Assembly: GCA_032433765.1 (NCBI GenBank)
Contig: JAVIAB010000124.1
Location: forward strand, 77,184,119 to 77,248,118
Source: Megaustenia siamemsis
Lineage: Eukaryota; Mollusca; Gastropoda; Stylommatophora; Ariophantidae
Direction: 5' to 3'
Length of the DNA stretch: 64,000 nt
Positions 1 through 11,275 of the stretch are shown here, piece after piece. A program made the position numbers and the translations under genes. The notes beneath the pieces were generated by a model. The model did no database searches and had not been told where the DNA came from. It was given only the letters and a program-made list of their open reading frames with translations. How positions within the stretch are numbered: the first letter of the stretch is position 1; every line of letters begins with the position of its first letter.

Positions 1-16
1 CAACTTTATTGATTCC

Positions 17-172
17 AGATTTGATTTACACAGGAGAAAGTGAGTTAAGAGATTGAAGATTTGACTTAGACAGGAGAAAGGGAGTTAAGAGATTGAAGAT
101 TTGACTTAGACAGGAGAAAGGGAGTTAAGAGATTGAAGATTTGACTTAGACAGGAGAAAATGAGTTGAGAGT
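17..172. repeat. Minisatellite, 40-bp unit, about 4 copies
   Basis: Four head-to-tail copies of a 40-bp unit containing agatttgacttagacaggag. The array may begin before the window. The first copy is more diverged. Confidence 0.9.
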
Positions 173-490
173 TTCAAGAACCTTTGTGTCAAACCAGACA
201 TTACATTTCAATCAGGGATTGTAGATTCTAGTCACAAGCATTACTATCAAGTCAGAAATATAACATTCTATATTTCTGGTGTGCCCCCGATGACTACTAA
301 AGGAATGAATAATCCTCTTCGTTGTTTGTCCTTAAAAGGATGTTAAGTGGGCAAAGAAAAATGATGTTGTGGTTTATTTGGCCCTTTCAGTCCAGCACAT
401 CCAACTTCAGCTCAGTATTTTTGAGTACCCGCTTTGACGCCTACTCATTGGCCAGACTGGGTAGTCTGTTTCTAGGAGTACTGAGCAAGT
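173..490. other. Intron sequence, no gene seen
   Basis: Upstream intron of WDPCP between the first array and the inverted repeat. I see no exon-like or coding signal here. Confidence 0.5.
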
Positions 491-833
491 AGTGGGGTGC
501 AACATACACTCCTACAAAGTATGGTGGCACCTTTACAAAATAGAAACACAATAAAATACTTTCATTTCAGCCTACATCAGGCTTTTTCAGAAAACAAGAA
601 CAACAACAAATGATGAAATACATATAATTCTTCTACATCTAGGATGATCATGACAGGTAAGTCAAGGAGAAGTAAACAGAGGGTAGTAGAATTATTTGTA
701 TTTCATTGTTTGTTGTTTTCATTTTTTCTGAAAAAGGCTGCATGTAGGCCGAAATGTGAGTATTTTGTTGTGTTTCTGTTGTGCAAAGCTGTCACCATAC
801 TTTGTAGGAGTGTATGTTACACCTCTCTACTAG
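491..833. repeat. Inverted pair of dispersed repeat E (arms 491-600 and 721-833)
   Basis: Two arms of about 110 bp are reverse complements with scattered mismatches, separated by about 120 bp. Each carries a motif like aacatacactcctacaaagt and a ctga-aaaggc ... gccgaaa block. A related copy in direct orientation lies at 47222-47335. The right arm is interrupted by the SINE at 858-1111. Confidence 0.75.
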
Positions 834-857
834 CTTCTTGCTACCAGCTTTACCACA

Positions 858-1111
858 CCAATAAAAAAATAAAGTACCCCCATCATACCAAGTGGCATAT
901 AGGGAATATGGTGTTAGTGTCCATAAATTTTACAGACCTTCGGCACATGATTTTTGGGGTAATGTGGTTGGTATTACACCCATGCCGCTTTACTTTCCCA
1001 GAAAAAAAATTCGGTACCCATTAAAGGCTGAGTGAACTGGAAGCCGTCGGTTGGGATCGAACCCTACCTCTTGTTCTTTGTAGTCCAGTTCACTAACACT
1101 GAGCTATCGCA
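858..1111 (-). mobile_element. SINE family A, full length, 18-bp target-site duplication
   Basis: tRNA-derived SINE read on the minus strand: a tRNA-like head with A box tagctcagtg and B box ggttcgatccc, then a body shared with the other family A copies, and a tttattttt-type tail. It is flanked by gctaccagctttaccaca at 840-857 and 1112-1129, a target-site duplication that fixes the ends. Confidence 0.9.
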
Positions 1112-1225
1112 GCTACCAGCTTTACCACAGCTGTGCAATTATTTGCATGTTCCCTTCCAGGAATACTGCTGGGAGGTGAAGCAGGTCTTGATCAGTTATG
1201 TTTTTCTCTGATCCTGGTGCATGCA

Positions 1226-2551
1226 GTCAGTCAGTTGTGGGATGCTGACCATACTCATTTCAGTTGTGGGATGCTGACCATACTCAGTTCAGTTGTGGGA
1301 TGCTGACCACACTCAGTTCAGTTGTGGGATGCTGACCACACTCAGTTCAGTTGTGGGATGCTGACCACACTTAGTTCAGTTGTGGGATGCTGACCATACT
1401 CAGTTCAGTTGCTGGATGCTGACCATACTCAGTTCAGTTGTGGGATGCTGACCACACTCAGTTTAGTTGTGGGATGCTGACCACACTCAGTTCAGTTGTT
1501 GGATGCTGACCACACTCAGTTCAGTTGTGGGATGCTGACCACACTTAGTTCAGTTGTGGGATGCTGACCACACTCAGTTCAGTTGTTGGATGCTGACCAC
1601 ACTCAGTTCAGTTGTTGGATGCTGACCACACTTAGTTCAGTTGTTGGATGCTGACCACACTTAGTTCAGTTGTGGGATGCTGACCACACTCAGTTCAGTT
1701 GTGGGATGCTGACCACACTCAGTTCAGTTGTTGGATGCTGACCACACTCAATTCAGTTGTTGGATGCTGACCACACTTAGTTCAGCTGCTGGATGCTGAT
1801 CACACTCAGTTCAGTTGTGGGATGCTGATCACACTCAGTTCAGTTGTTGGATGCTGATCACACTCAGTTCAGTTGTGGGATGCTGACCACACTCAGTTCA
1901 GTTGCTGGATGCTGACCACACTCAGTTCAGTTGTGGGATGCTGATCACACTCAGTTCAGTTGCTGGATGCTGATCACACTCAGTTCAGTTGTGGGATGCT
2001 GACCACACTCAGTTCAGTTGTTGGATGCTGACCACACTCAGTTCAGTTGTTGGATGCTGACCACACTCAGTTCAGTTGTGGGATGCTGATCACACTCAGT
2101 TTAGTTGTGAGATGCTGGCCACACTTAGTTCAGTTGTGGGATGCTGATCACACTTAGCTCAGTTGCTGGATGCTGACTACACTCAGTTCAGTTGTGGGAT
2201 GCTGACCATACTCTGTTCAGTTGTGGGATGCTGACCACACTCAGTTCAGTTGCTGGATGCTGACCACACTCAGTTCAGTTGTGGGATGCTGACCACACTC
2301 AGTTCAGTTGTTGGATGCTGACCACACTCAGTTCAGTTGTGGGATGCTGACCACACTCAGTTCAGTTGCTGGATGCTGACCACACTCAGTTCAGTTGTGG
2401 GATGCTGACCACACTCAGTTCAGTTGTGGGATGCTGACCACACTCAGTTCAGTTGTGGGATGCTGACCACACTCAGTTCAGTTGTTGGATGCTGACCACA
2501 CTTAGTTCAGTTGTTGGATGCTGACCCCACTCTGAGTTCAGTTGTTGGATG
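1226..2551. repeat. Minisatellite, 29-bp unit, about 45 copies
   Basis: Head-to-tail copies of a unit containing gttgtgggatgctgaccaca. Variants tgtggg, tgttgg and tgctgg, and gaccac versus gatcac, are mixed through the array. Confidence 0.95.
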
Positions 2552-2683
2552 TGTGTCTTGATCCTCAAATTTTACATTTGAGCCAGAAGATCTTGCGGTA
2601 GAGCTAGAGGTGATGACAGTGGGGCACATGCACAGTGACATGACATGCACAGTTTGTTTAGACCTGAAAATCTGATGGAAAGA

Positions 2684-3205
2684 TAATAAATTGTTAACAG
2701 AGATATCTTGGGCAAGACAGAGATACAGACAAGATAATGAATTGTTAACAGAGATATCTTGGGCAAGACAGAGATACAGACATGATAATAAATTGTTAAC
2801 AGAGATATCTTGGGCAAGACAGAGATACAGACAAGATAATAAATTGTTAACAGAGATATCTTGGGAAAGACAGAGATACTGACAAGATAATGAATTGTTA
2901 ATAGAGATACAGACAAGATAATGAATTGTTAACAGAGATACTGACAAGATAATGAATTGTTAACAGAGATATTGTGGTCAAGACAGAGATACTGACAAGA
3001 TAATGAATTGTTAACAGAGATACAAACAAGATAATGAATTGTTAACAGAGATACTGATAAGATAATGAATTGTTAACAGAGATACAGACAAGATAATGAA
3101 TTGTTAACATAAGTACTGAGACACAAACAAATATAATAAACTGTTAACAGAGGTACTGAGATCCATATTGTGACACAGACGAAGTTAATGGATTGTTAAC
3201 AGAGA
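2684..3205. repeat. Minisatellite, 51-bp and about 31-bp units
   Basis: Units start with aattgttaacagagatat. The first four are about 51 bp with tcttgggcaagacagagata; later units are mostly a shorter 31-bp form that lacks this part. The last copies are degenerate. The array ends about 130 bp before exon 1. Confidence 0.9.
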
Positions 3206-3335
3206 TACGAATATCCAGATCCAGACTGAGACACAAACATAATGAACTATTAATACAGATTTTCAGTTCTAGACTAATACAGACAGCCTGAAGGCTCATT
3301 ACAAGGTTTTATTGGTTTTTTTGTCTCTTTTGCAG

Positions 3336-3395
3336 GAGCTTTTTTCATTGTTCATATGTGTACAGATTAGATGGAGGAATAGACAAGTTCTGCAG
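3336..3395 (+). CDS. WDPCP: WDPCP exon 1 of window (phase 0 to 0)
   Basis: Twenty codons between a pyrimidine-rich acceptor (gtctcttttgcag) and donor gtagga. It reads ELFSLFICVQIRWRNRQVLQ and aligns without gaps to the family segment just before the first propeller strands, where a W-K/R-N-K/R motif is conserved. Alternative AG at 3365 would drop ten codons; the upstream AG is chosen because the full segment aligns. Earlier exons were not found in 1-3335. Confidence 0.8.
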
Positions 3396-4007
3396 GTAGG
3401 AATATTTACACTTTGTCAACAATGCTTTCCTACTAAAGTGTATATTTCATTTGCTGGTTTTTTTTTTCAGAACAAAAAAAAAATACAAAGAATGATATGT
3501 TATTTGCATAGAGTAATCTGACTTTTGAAACTTACAAAATGTGCCAGGCAAGCTGTATTCCTGTAAATTAGATTTATGGGAAAAATAGAGACTAAGAAAA
3601 GAAACAGGAGGACATGATAAAGATAGAATACGCGATAACTTATTATTGTTGAAAGATGACGATATTGATAATAAATGAGGACATGGAGTTCATTAGGTAG
3701 TTCCATGATGGCTGGTGCCAGTCAATAATGTGCATAGTTCTGAAGTTATTCTACTTTAATAAGCTCTCTTGTTTAAATATAAGTCACCATCTTCCAAATG
3801 TACACAGCATACAACAGATTAAGACATCATCTATACCACAAATACAGAGTTTATGAAACAACTGTAAATACATTGGCTTCATGAAGGCTCACTATCTTTT
3901 GTAAACATGCCCAATAAACCATAGTGAAAGAAATAGTGCATGGCAGCATCCATAGCACACAAATATTAATTGTGCATTTTTAATGACAATCTTTAGCTAC
4001 TTTAGGG
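3396..4007. other. Intron 1 sequence, no gene seen
   Basis: AT-rich intron sequence with homopolymer runs. Short open frames on both strands have no recognisable product. Confidence 0.5.
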
Positions 4008-4046
4008 AGCTGCCATAGCTCAATGATTAATGAACTGGACCATTAA

Positions 4047-4684
4047 CTCTTTCCATATGGAAGCTTTTATCTATGCAACGGAAGTGATTTCAGAGACCAC
4101 ATTTTTCAGGGTTTTAAGGATCAATCTTCATATTTATATAACATATTTATATAACATATTACATATTATATATGCATTTTTAGATAATTGAACAAGGAAT
4201 TAGACTTCACCAATATCAAGATGATACAAGACATATAAAAAGAATATGGTTTGATGACTGTTACCACTAATCAAATTGAGAGTGATGCACTATGCGGCAA
4301 AACATATGCAGCCAAAATCAGCATTGCGCACAATGCGGTGAAACATATGCAGCCAAAATCAGCATTGCGCACAATGCGGTGAAACATATGCAGCCAAAAT
4401 CAGCATTGCGCACAATGCGGTGAAACATATGCAGCCAAAATCAGCATTGCGCACAATGCGGTGAAACATATGCAGCCAAAATCAGCATTGCGCACAATGT
4501 GGTGAAACATGTGCAGCCAAAATCAGCATTGCGCACAATGCGGTGAAACATATGCAGCCAAAATCAGCATTGCGCACAATGCGGTGAAACATATGCAGCC
4601 AAAATCAGCATTGCGCACAATGTGGTGAAACATATGCAGCCGAAATCAGCATTGCGCACAATGCGGTGAAACATACAGAGAGAG
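4047..4684. mobile_element. TTAA MITE (piggyBac-like) carrying a 41-bp array
   Basis: The element is bounded by TTAA at 4043-4046 and 4685-4688. Its ends are imperfect inverted repeats, ctctttccatatg and (reverse complement) ctctctgtatg. It interrupts a SINE, which confirms the insertion. There is no transposase ORF. The TTAA target is typical of piggyBac-type transposases; the superfamily is inferred from that alone. A second, truncated copy is at 24977-25150. Confidence 0.8.
4290..4673. repeat. Minisatellite, 41-bp unit, about 9 copies, inside the MITE
   Basis: Nearly identical copies of a unit containing gcggtgaaacatatgcagcc and ending gcattgcgcacaat. The other copy of this MITE holds only one equivalent segment, so the array expanded inside the element. 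Confidence 0.92.
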
Positions 4685-5154
4685 TTAAGGACAAGAGGTT
4701 GGGTTCGATCCCGATTGGCAAATGTTCACCCAATTTTAAAAGATAGCAGATTTTTCTGGATACATAGAGTGAACTGTTTGTGATACACACCACATCACTC
4801 ACAAAATGTGTTGTTGGTCATTGAACAAACATGGACACTAACACAATATTTCCCATATGCCTTGAGACATGGAGGGAAACCTTTGCCTGGTTTTTTAAGC
4901 TACGAGACATTTTTAAGCCAAGCAAATACAAGTAAAAGGAAATAGCATTAATCTTTTTCTGAAGTTTACAAATGACATAGATGAGTAGGTGTTGTTTAAT
5001 TAAAACCCTTTTTTATTAATGAAATATTACCTTTTTATGTGAAATTGAATGATATAATTGAATCACAAAGCAAGCTCATAAATAGGAAACATAGTGCAAA
5101 AGAAAAAGAAACTGACCTAAAGAAACAATAAAGTGAAACTGAGGTAATAACCCA

Positions 5155-6290
5155 AACCAGCTCTCTTGCTGAGGTTGGAAGGTTTGCCCAGGATTGGGAC
5201 ATGTGGTGAGATACAATGTGAGTCCTGTGACTGGGACATGTGGTGAGATACAATGTGAGTCCTGTGACTGGGACATGTGGTGAGATACAATGTGAGTCCT
5301 GTGACTGGGACATGTTGTGAGATACAATGTGAGTCCTGTGACTGGGACATGTGGTGATATACAATGTGAGTCCTGTGACTGGGACATGTGGTGAGATACA
5401 ATGTGAGTCCTTTGACTGGGACATGTGGTGAGATACAATGTGAGTCCTTTGACTGGGACATGTGGTGATATACAATGTGAGTCCTTTGACTGGGACATGT
5501 GGTGAGATACAATGTGAGTCCTGTGACTGGGACATGTGGTGAGATACAATGTGAGTCCTGTGACTGGGACATGTGGTGAGATACAATGTGAGTCTTGTGA
5601 CTGGGACATGTGGTGATATACAATGTGAGTCCTGTGACTGGGACATGTGGTGATATACAATGTGAGTCCTATGACTGGGACATGTGGTGATATACAATGT
5701 GAGTCCTGTGACTGGGACATGTGGTGAGATACAATGTGAGTCCTGTGACTGGGACATGTGGTGAGATACAATGTGAGTCCTGTGACTGGGACATGTGGTG
5801 AGATACAATGTGAGTCATGTGACTGGGACATGTGGTGAGATACAATGTGAGTCCTGTGACTGGGACATGTGGTGAGATACAATGTGAGTCCTGTGACTGG
5901 GACATGTGGTGATATACAATGTGAGTCCTGTGACTGGGACATGTGGTGATATACAATGTGAGTCCTGTGACTGGGACATGTGGTGAGATACAATGTGAGT
6001 CCTGTGACTGGGACATGTGGTGAGATACAATGTGAGTCCTGTGACTGGGACATGTGGTGAGATACAATGTGAGTCCTGTGACTGGGACATGTGGTGAGAT
6101 ACAATGTGAGTCCTGTGACTGGGACATGTGGTGAGATACAATGTGAGTCCTGTGACTGGGACATGTGGTGAGATACAATGTGAATCCTGTGCAAAGTCTG
6201 ATCCCTGTACAGATCTTCAGGCACGGAGAGGCTAGAATTTCTGCCCTATGTGCCATCTACAGCTTGAAAAGGCAAAAGATAGAATGATTT
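5155..6290. mobile_element. Dispersed element with internal 37-bp expansion
   Basis: The left flank (agctctcttgctgaggttgg) and right flank (ctagaatttctgccctatgt ... aaaagatagaa) match a single element at about 19495-19650, where just one unit-like segment is present. The element type is not recognised; the gatagata-type tail suggests a retroposon. Confidence 0.65.
5191..6185. repeat. Minisatellite, 37-bp unit, about 27 copies
   Basis: Very homogeneous copies of a unit containing gactgggacatgtggtgaga. On the minus strand no unit has a stop in any frame, which produces overlapping long false ORFs. Confidence 0.97.
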
Positions 6291-6429
6291 AATGAAATTC
6301 ATGTATGGACTCTGTCTTTGGAGTATAAAAATTGTTTTTATTTCTAAATAGTAATGTTCCTGAATGTTGTTACTGTTATAAAGTTGGCCATTTATAATGG
6401 AAAATAAGTCATTTCTATTCCTAATGCAG

Positions 6430-6550
6430 CTAGTGCTGAGTAATGCAGTCATTGTGACATTTGTGCTCAGTGGCCACTCAGGAGATGTAGACAGAATATA
6501 CATAGACAAGTCGTTGGTGGGCAAACTTAGCTGTGAGACTATTTGTGATG
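6430..6550 (+). CDS. WDPCP: WDPCP exon 2 (phase 0 to 1)
   Basis: Follows acceptor tattcctaatgcag and ends at donor gtatgt after one base of the next codon. It encodes LVLSNAVIVTFVLSGHSGD and then IYIDKSLVGKLSCETICD, the first propeller blade. The block DKSLVGKL is a strong family signature (vertebrates have DRSLVGKL). Confidence 0.92.
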
Positions 6551-6713
6551 GTATGTCTTGTGAAGTTTGAAGTACTGAATGTTCTTCTTCACTGTTTTGT
6601 AATTAGTGTACCTATCTTTTGCAGTTTGCTTAAAACAATGTAGGAGTAATATTTATTTATTCTACCTTCTAAGTTATTGACCTTTATTTGTTTTTGAATA
6701 CTTAACTGTCTGT

Positions 6714-6716
<3 letters not shown>

Positions 6717-6772
<56 letters not shown>

Positions 6773-6800
6773 GTCAATCAATCAATCAATCAATTAGTCA
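6717..6800. repeat. (ATCA)n microsatellite
   Basis: Tetranucleotide run of about 80 bp in the short intron between exons 2 and 3, followed by degenerate gtca/gtct repeats. Confidence 0.97.
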
Positions 6801-6973
6801 GTCAGTCATTCAGTCTATCTGTCTGTCTGCCTGCAGGCATGATACTTGATGATGATGATGAGATGAAAATAAAGTAAAGAGTTTATGCATGCTCCTCTAT
6901 TATTTTTATTTATTATATGTATCTACGCCACATGTTTTTGACATTGTAAATTTATATCTATTTGTTTTCACAG

Positions 6974-7107
6974 CTTACCTGACAGATCAATTCTTCATTG
7001 CATCTTACTCGCATATGAGCAGAGTGGATTATGCCTACTTTACTAAAAGACCTCCTATTAATGAAGTAGCAAAACATCTTGACAAGCTTTCTACCTGGGA
7101 CCCTAAG
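6974..7107 (+). CDS. WDPCP: WDPCP exon 3 (starts with 2 nt, ends phase 0)
   Basis: Acceptor ttgttttcacag, donor gtttgt. It encodes a blade beginning YLTDQFFIAS and ending AKHLDKLSTWDPK, which matches the family segment LTD-F-I-x-S ... RLEKLS-x-D. A 21-bp minisatellite starts about 120 bp downstream of its donor. Confidence 0.93.
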
Positions 7108-7230
7108 GTTTGTCCTTTAAAAACAGATTAAATTGAGACTTAAATTGACTTCATGTGTGGATCTACAATTGTGTAATCAGTGATTAGTAAATAATTTATG
7201 AACCTAATAATTCTGCACTCTGATGATTGT

Positions 7231-8161
7231 TGAGACCAACTTGCTATAACAGGAGACCAACTTGCCATAACAGGAGACCAACTTGCTATAACAGGAGACC
7301 AACTTGCCATAACAGGAGACCAACATGCTATAACAGGAGACCAACTTGCTATAACAGAAGACCAACTTGCTATAACAGGAGACCAACTTGCCATAATAGG
7401 AGACCAACTTGCCATAACAGGAGACCAACTTGCCATAACAGGAGACCAACTAGCTATAACAGGAGACCAACTTGCCATAATAGACCAACTTGCTATAACA
7501 GAGACCAACTTGCCATAACAGGAGACCAACTTGCCATAACAGGAGACCAACTTGCTATAACAGGAGACCAACTTGCCATAATAGGAGACCAACTTGCTGT
7601 AACAAGTGACCAACTTGCCATAACAGGAGACCAACTTGCCATAACAGGAGACCACCTTGTTGTAACAAGTGACCAACTTGCCATAACAGGAGACCAACTT
7701 GCCATAACAGAAGACCAACTTGCCATAACAGGAGACCAACTTGCCATAACAGAAGACCAACTTGCCATAACAGGAGACCAATTTGCCATAACAGGAGACC
7801 AACTTGCCATAACAGGTGACCAACTTGCCATAACAGGAGACCAACTTGCCATAACAGGAGACCAACTTGCCATAACAGGAGACCAACTTGCCGTAACAGG
7901 TGACCAACTTGCCATAACAGGAGACCAATTTGCCATAACAGGAGACCAACTTGCCATAACAGGAGACTAACTTGCCGTAACAGGAGACCAACTTGCCATA
8001 ACAGGAGACCAATTTGCCATAACAGGAGACCAACTTGCCATAACAGGAGACTAACTTGCCATAACAGGTGACCAACTTACCATAACAGGAGACCAATTTG
8101 CCATAACAGGAGACCAACTTACCATAACAGGAGACCAACTTGCCATAACAGGAGACCAACT
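7231..8161. repeat. Minisatellite, 21-bp unit, about 44 copies
   Basis: Unit ataacaggagaccaacttgc plus c. The unit length is a multiple of three and both strands are largely stop-free, so 247- and 339-codon open frames result. These are heptapeptide repeats with no protein support. Confidence 0.97.
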
Positions 8162-8372
8162 AAATACAAATGCTGTTTTTTAGGGAAAATAGAAAAAAAA
8201 AGGAAAATATGCATCACAAAAAAATGCTCAATTAGAAAGGACTGTTAACTAACACCAACTACGTTGTACCACACTTCTGGTAGACTTTGCATCAAAATGT
8301 AACTGCAGCCATAATAAAAGCTATATATTACAGCTGATGATGGCTTCAGATGATCCACATAATTTGTGTAGA

Positions 8373-9165
8373 GGTGACTGTACAGTCTGACATATGTACA
8401 GAAACCTTTACTTCATGTTGAACATGTGACTGTACAGTCTAACATATGTACAGAAACCTTTACTTCATGTCCAACATGTGACTGTACAGTCTGATCTGTG
8501 CACAGAAACCTTTACTTCATGTCCAACATGTGACTGTACAATCTGATCTGTGCACAGAAACCTTTACTTTATGTCTAACATGTGACTGTACAGTCTGATA
8601 TTTGCACAACAACCGTTACTTCATGTCCAATATGTGACTGTACAGTCTGGTCTGTGCACAGAAACCTTTACTTCATGTCCAACATGTGACTGTACAGTCT
8701 GATCTGTGCACAGAAACCTTTAGTTTATGTCCAACATGTGACTGTACAGTCTGATATTTGCACAACAACCTTTACTTCATGTCCAACATGTGACTGTACA
8801 GTCTGATCTGTGCACAGAAACCTTTACTTCATATCCAACATGTGACTGTACTATCTGATCTGTGCACAGAAACCTTTACTTCATGTCCAACATGTGACTG
8901 TACAGTCTGATCTGTGCACAACAACCTTTACTTCATGTCCAACATGTGACTGTACAGTCTGATATTTGCACAACAACCTTTACTTCATGTCCAACATGTG
9001 ACTGTACAGTCTGATATTTGCACAACAACCTTTATTTTATGTCAGACATGTGACTGTACAGTCTGATATTTGCACAGCAACCTTTACTTTATGTCCAACA
9101 TGTGACTGTACAGCCTGATCTGTGCACAGAAACCTTTACTTCATGTTGAACATGTGACTACAGTG
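8373..9165. repeat. Minisatellite, 52-bp unit, about 15 copies
   Basis: Unit begins gtgactgtacagtctgatct and ends catgtccaacat. Most copies contain three short palindromes: gactgtacagtc, tgtgcaca and acatgt. The array ends about 80 bp before exon 4. Confidence 0.95.
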
Positions 9166-9247
9166 ATGAATTTATTTCATTCAACTTCTGTAGCATTATT
9201 TATTTTGTGAACATTGAACCCAATGTCAAATATATTTATGTTTTAAG

Positions 9248-9325
9248 GTAACCCAGCTAGACATTCCAGGCCCTAATGGAAGAAAGCTAGAGAGATGTTT
9301 TTCTATGAATACAGTTCAGGATATG
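9248..9325 (+). CDS. WDPCP: WDPCP exon 4 (phase 0 to 0)
   Basis: Twenty-six codons between acceptor tatgttttaag and donor gtaaga. It contains the conserved IPGP motif followed by ERCFSMNTVQDM, which matches the family IPGP ... ERHLxxNxVxD segment. The 34-bp array begins about 90 bp after the donor. Confidence 0.93.
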
Positions 9326-9412
9326 GTAAGACATATATCATGTTGACATTTCCATAGTTGAAATATTATTTACACTTGGAGTATATGTTAACATTTTTAC
9401 TTGCAGGTTGCA

Positions 9413-10668
9413 ACTGAACTTCTATTTTAGATGTTATTTTAGTTAAGCTGAACTTCTGTTTTAGATGTTATTTTAGTTAAGCTGAACTTCTATTTTAGAT
9501 GTTATTTTAGTTAAGCTGAACTTCTGTTTTAGATGTTATTTTAGTTAAGCTGAACTTCTATTTTAGATGTTATTTTAGTTAAGCTGAACTTCTATTTTAG
9601 ATGTTATTTTAGTTAAGCTGAACTTCTGTTTTAGATGTTATTTTAGTTAAGTTGAAGTTCTGTTTTAGATGTTATTTTAGTTAAGTTGAAGTTCTGTTTT
9701 AGATGTTATTTTAGTTAAGTTGAAGTTCTGTTTTAGATGTTATTTTAGTTAAGTTGAAGTTCTGTTTTAGATGTTATTTTAGTTAAGTTGAAGTTCTGTT
9801 TTAGATGTTATTTTAGTTAAGTTGAAGTTCTGTTTTAGATGTTATTTTTGTTAAGCTGAACTTCTGTTTTAGATGTTATTTTAGTTAAGCTGAACTTCTA
9901 TTTTAGATGTTATTTTAGTTAAGCTGAACTTCTGTTTTAGATGTTATTTTAGTTAAGCTGAACTTCTATTTTAGATGTTATTTTTGTTAAGCTGAACTTC
10001 TATTTTAGATGTTATTTTAGTTAAGCTGAACTTCTGTTTTAGATGTTATTTTAGCTAAGTTGAAGTTCTGTTTTAGATGTTATTTTAGTTAAGTTGAAGT
10101 TCTGTTTTAGATGTTATTTTAGTTAAGTTGAAGTTCTGTTTTAGATGTTATTTTAGTTAAGTTGAAGTTCTGTTTTAGATGTTATTTTAGTTAAGTTGAA
10201 GTTCTGTTTTAGATGTTATTTTAGTTAAGTTGAAGTTCTGTTTTAGATGTTATTTTAGTTAAGTTGAAGTTCTGTTTTAGATGTTATTTTAGTTAAGTTG
10301 AAGTTCTGTTTTAGATGTTATTTTAGTTAAGTTGAAGTTCTGTTTTAGATGTTATTTTAGTTAAGTTGAAGTTCTGTTTTAGATGTTATTTTAGTTAAGT
10401 TGAAGTTCTGTTTTAGATGTTATTTTAGTTAAGTTGAAGTTCTGTTTTAGATGTTATTTTAGTTAAGCTGAAGTTCTGTTTTAGATGTTATTTTAGTTAA
10501 GTTGAAGTTCTGTTTTAGATGTTATTTTAGTTAAGCTGAACTTCTATTTTAGATGTTATTTTAGTTAAGCTGAACTTCTATTTTAGATGTTATTTTAGTT
10601 AAGTTGAAGTTCTGTTTTAGATGTTATTTTAGTTAAGCTGAACTTCTGTTTGAAATGTTATTTTATTC
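9413..10668. repeat. Minisatellite, 34-bp unit, about 37 copies, two subtypes
   Basis: Unit tgttattttagttaagctga plus acttctgttttaga. Subtype 1 has agctgaacttc and subtype 2 has agttgaagttc. The subtypes occur in blocks: mostly 1 to about 9650, 2 to about 9840, 1 to about 10050, 2 to about 10520, then mixed. Confidence 0.96.
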
Positions 10669-10746
10669 TCCAAGGTAAGTTTTTTTATCTTGGAAGGTAC
10701 ATTTTAAAACCAGTGACCAGGAAATTTTTAAACACTGTAGCAAAAT

Positions 10747-10997
10747 TGGTGCAGCGATAGCTCAGTGGTTGGTGAACTGGACTACAAAGGACAAGAGGTA
10801 GGGTTCGATCCCAACCGATGGCTTCCGGGTTCACCCAGCCTTTAATGGGTACCAGATTTTTTCTAGGAAAGTAAAGTGGCATGGGCATAATACTGACCAC
10901 ATTACCCCAAAAATCATGTGCCAAAGGTCTGTAAAATTTATGGTCCCTAACACCATATTCCCTATATGCCACTTGGCATACTTTGCTTTTTTTTTTA
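10747..10997 (+). mobile_element. SINE family A, full length, 13-bp target-site duplication
   Basis: tRNA-like head gcgatagctcagtggttggt with B box ggttcgatccc, the shared body (ccacattaccccaaaaatca) and a T-rich tail. The flanks actgtagcaaaat at 10734-10746 and 10998-11010 are the target-site duplication. Confidence 0.93.
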
Positions 10998-11275
10998 ACT
11001 GTAGCAAAATGACCGATTTAGACAATATTTTTGAATTGTTACAACACACAAATATCAAGAATTGTAATTTATTTTTATATGGAAATTTGCAAATTTAATT
11101 ATTGAGTGGCCACCTACATCATTGACAAATACAAAATGAGATACTTAAGCAGATTATGTTTGATTCTTGACATCCGGGGTGGTGGGCGGAGTCAAACTCT
11201 ACATCTGCATGGTTGTCCTGGAAACTGGCAACACAATCTGGCCAAGTGAGTCAGGAGGCAAGGCCAATCTTGGTC

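Larger units (their letters stand above)
4008..4885 (+). mobile_element. Diverged tRNA-SINE split by a MITE
   Basis: The SINE head (tgccatagctcaatgatt ... gaactggacca) lies at 4008-4042. Its continuation (ggacaagaggttgggttcga, then the body and catggagggaaacctttg end) resumes at 4689-4885. The missing middle is exactly the TTAA element at 4047-4684. The 3' end resembles SINE family B. Confidence 0.75.

Noticed and set aside
1226..2551. CRISPR array
   Set aside because: Units are contiguous without unique spacers and the context is an intron of an animal gene. The same applies to all other arrays here.
5035..6256. Overlapping minus-strand ORFs of 108-382 codons
   Set aside because: All lie in the 37-bp array, overlap in several frames and come from the same stop-free unit.
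7140..8159. 339-codon minus-strand and 247-codon plus-strand ORFs
   Set aside because: Heptapeptide repeats from a 21-bp minisatellite, open on both strands; no conserved domain.
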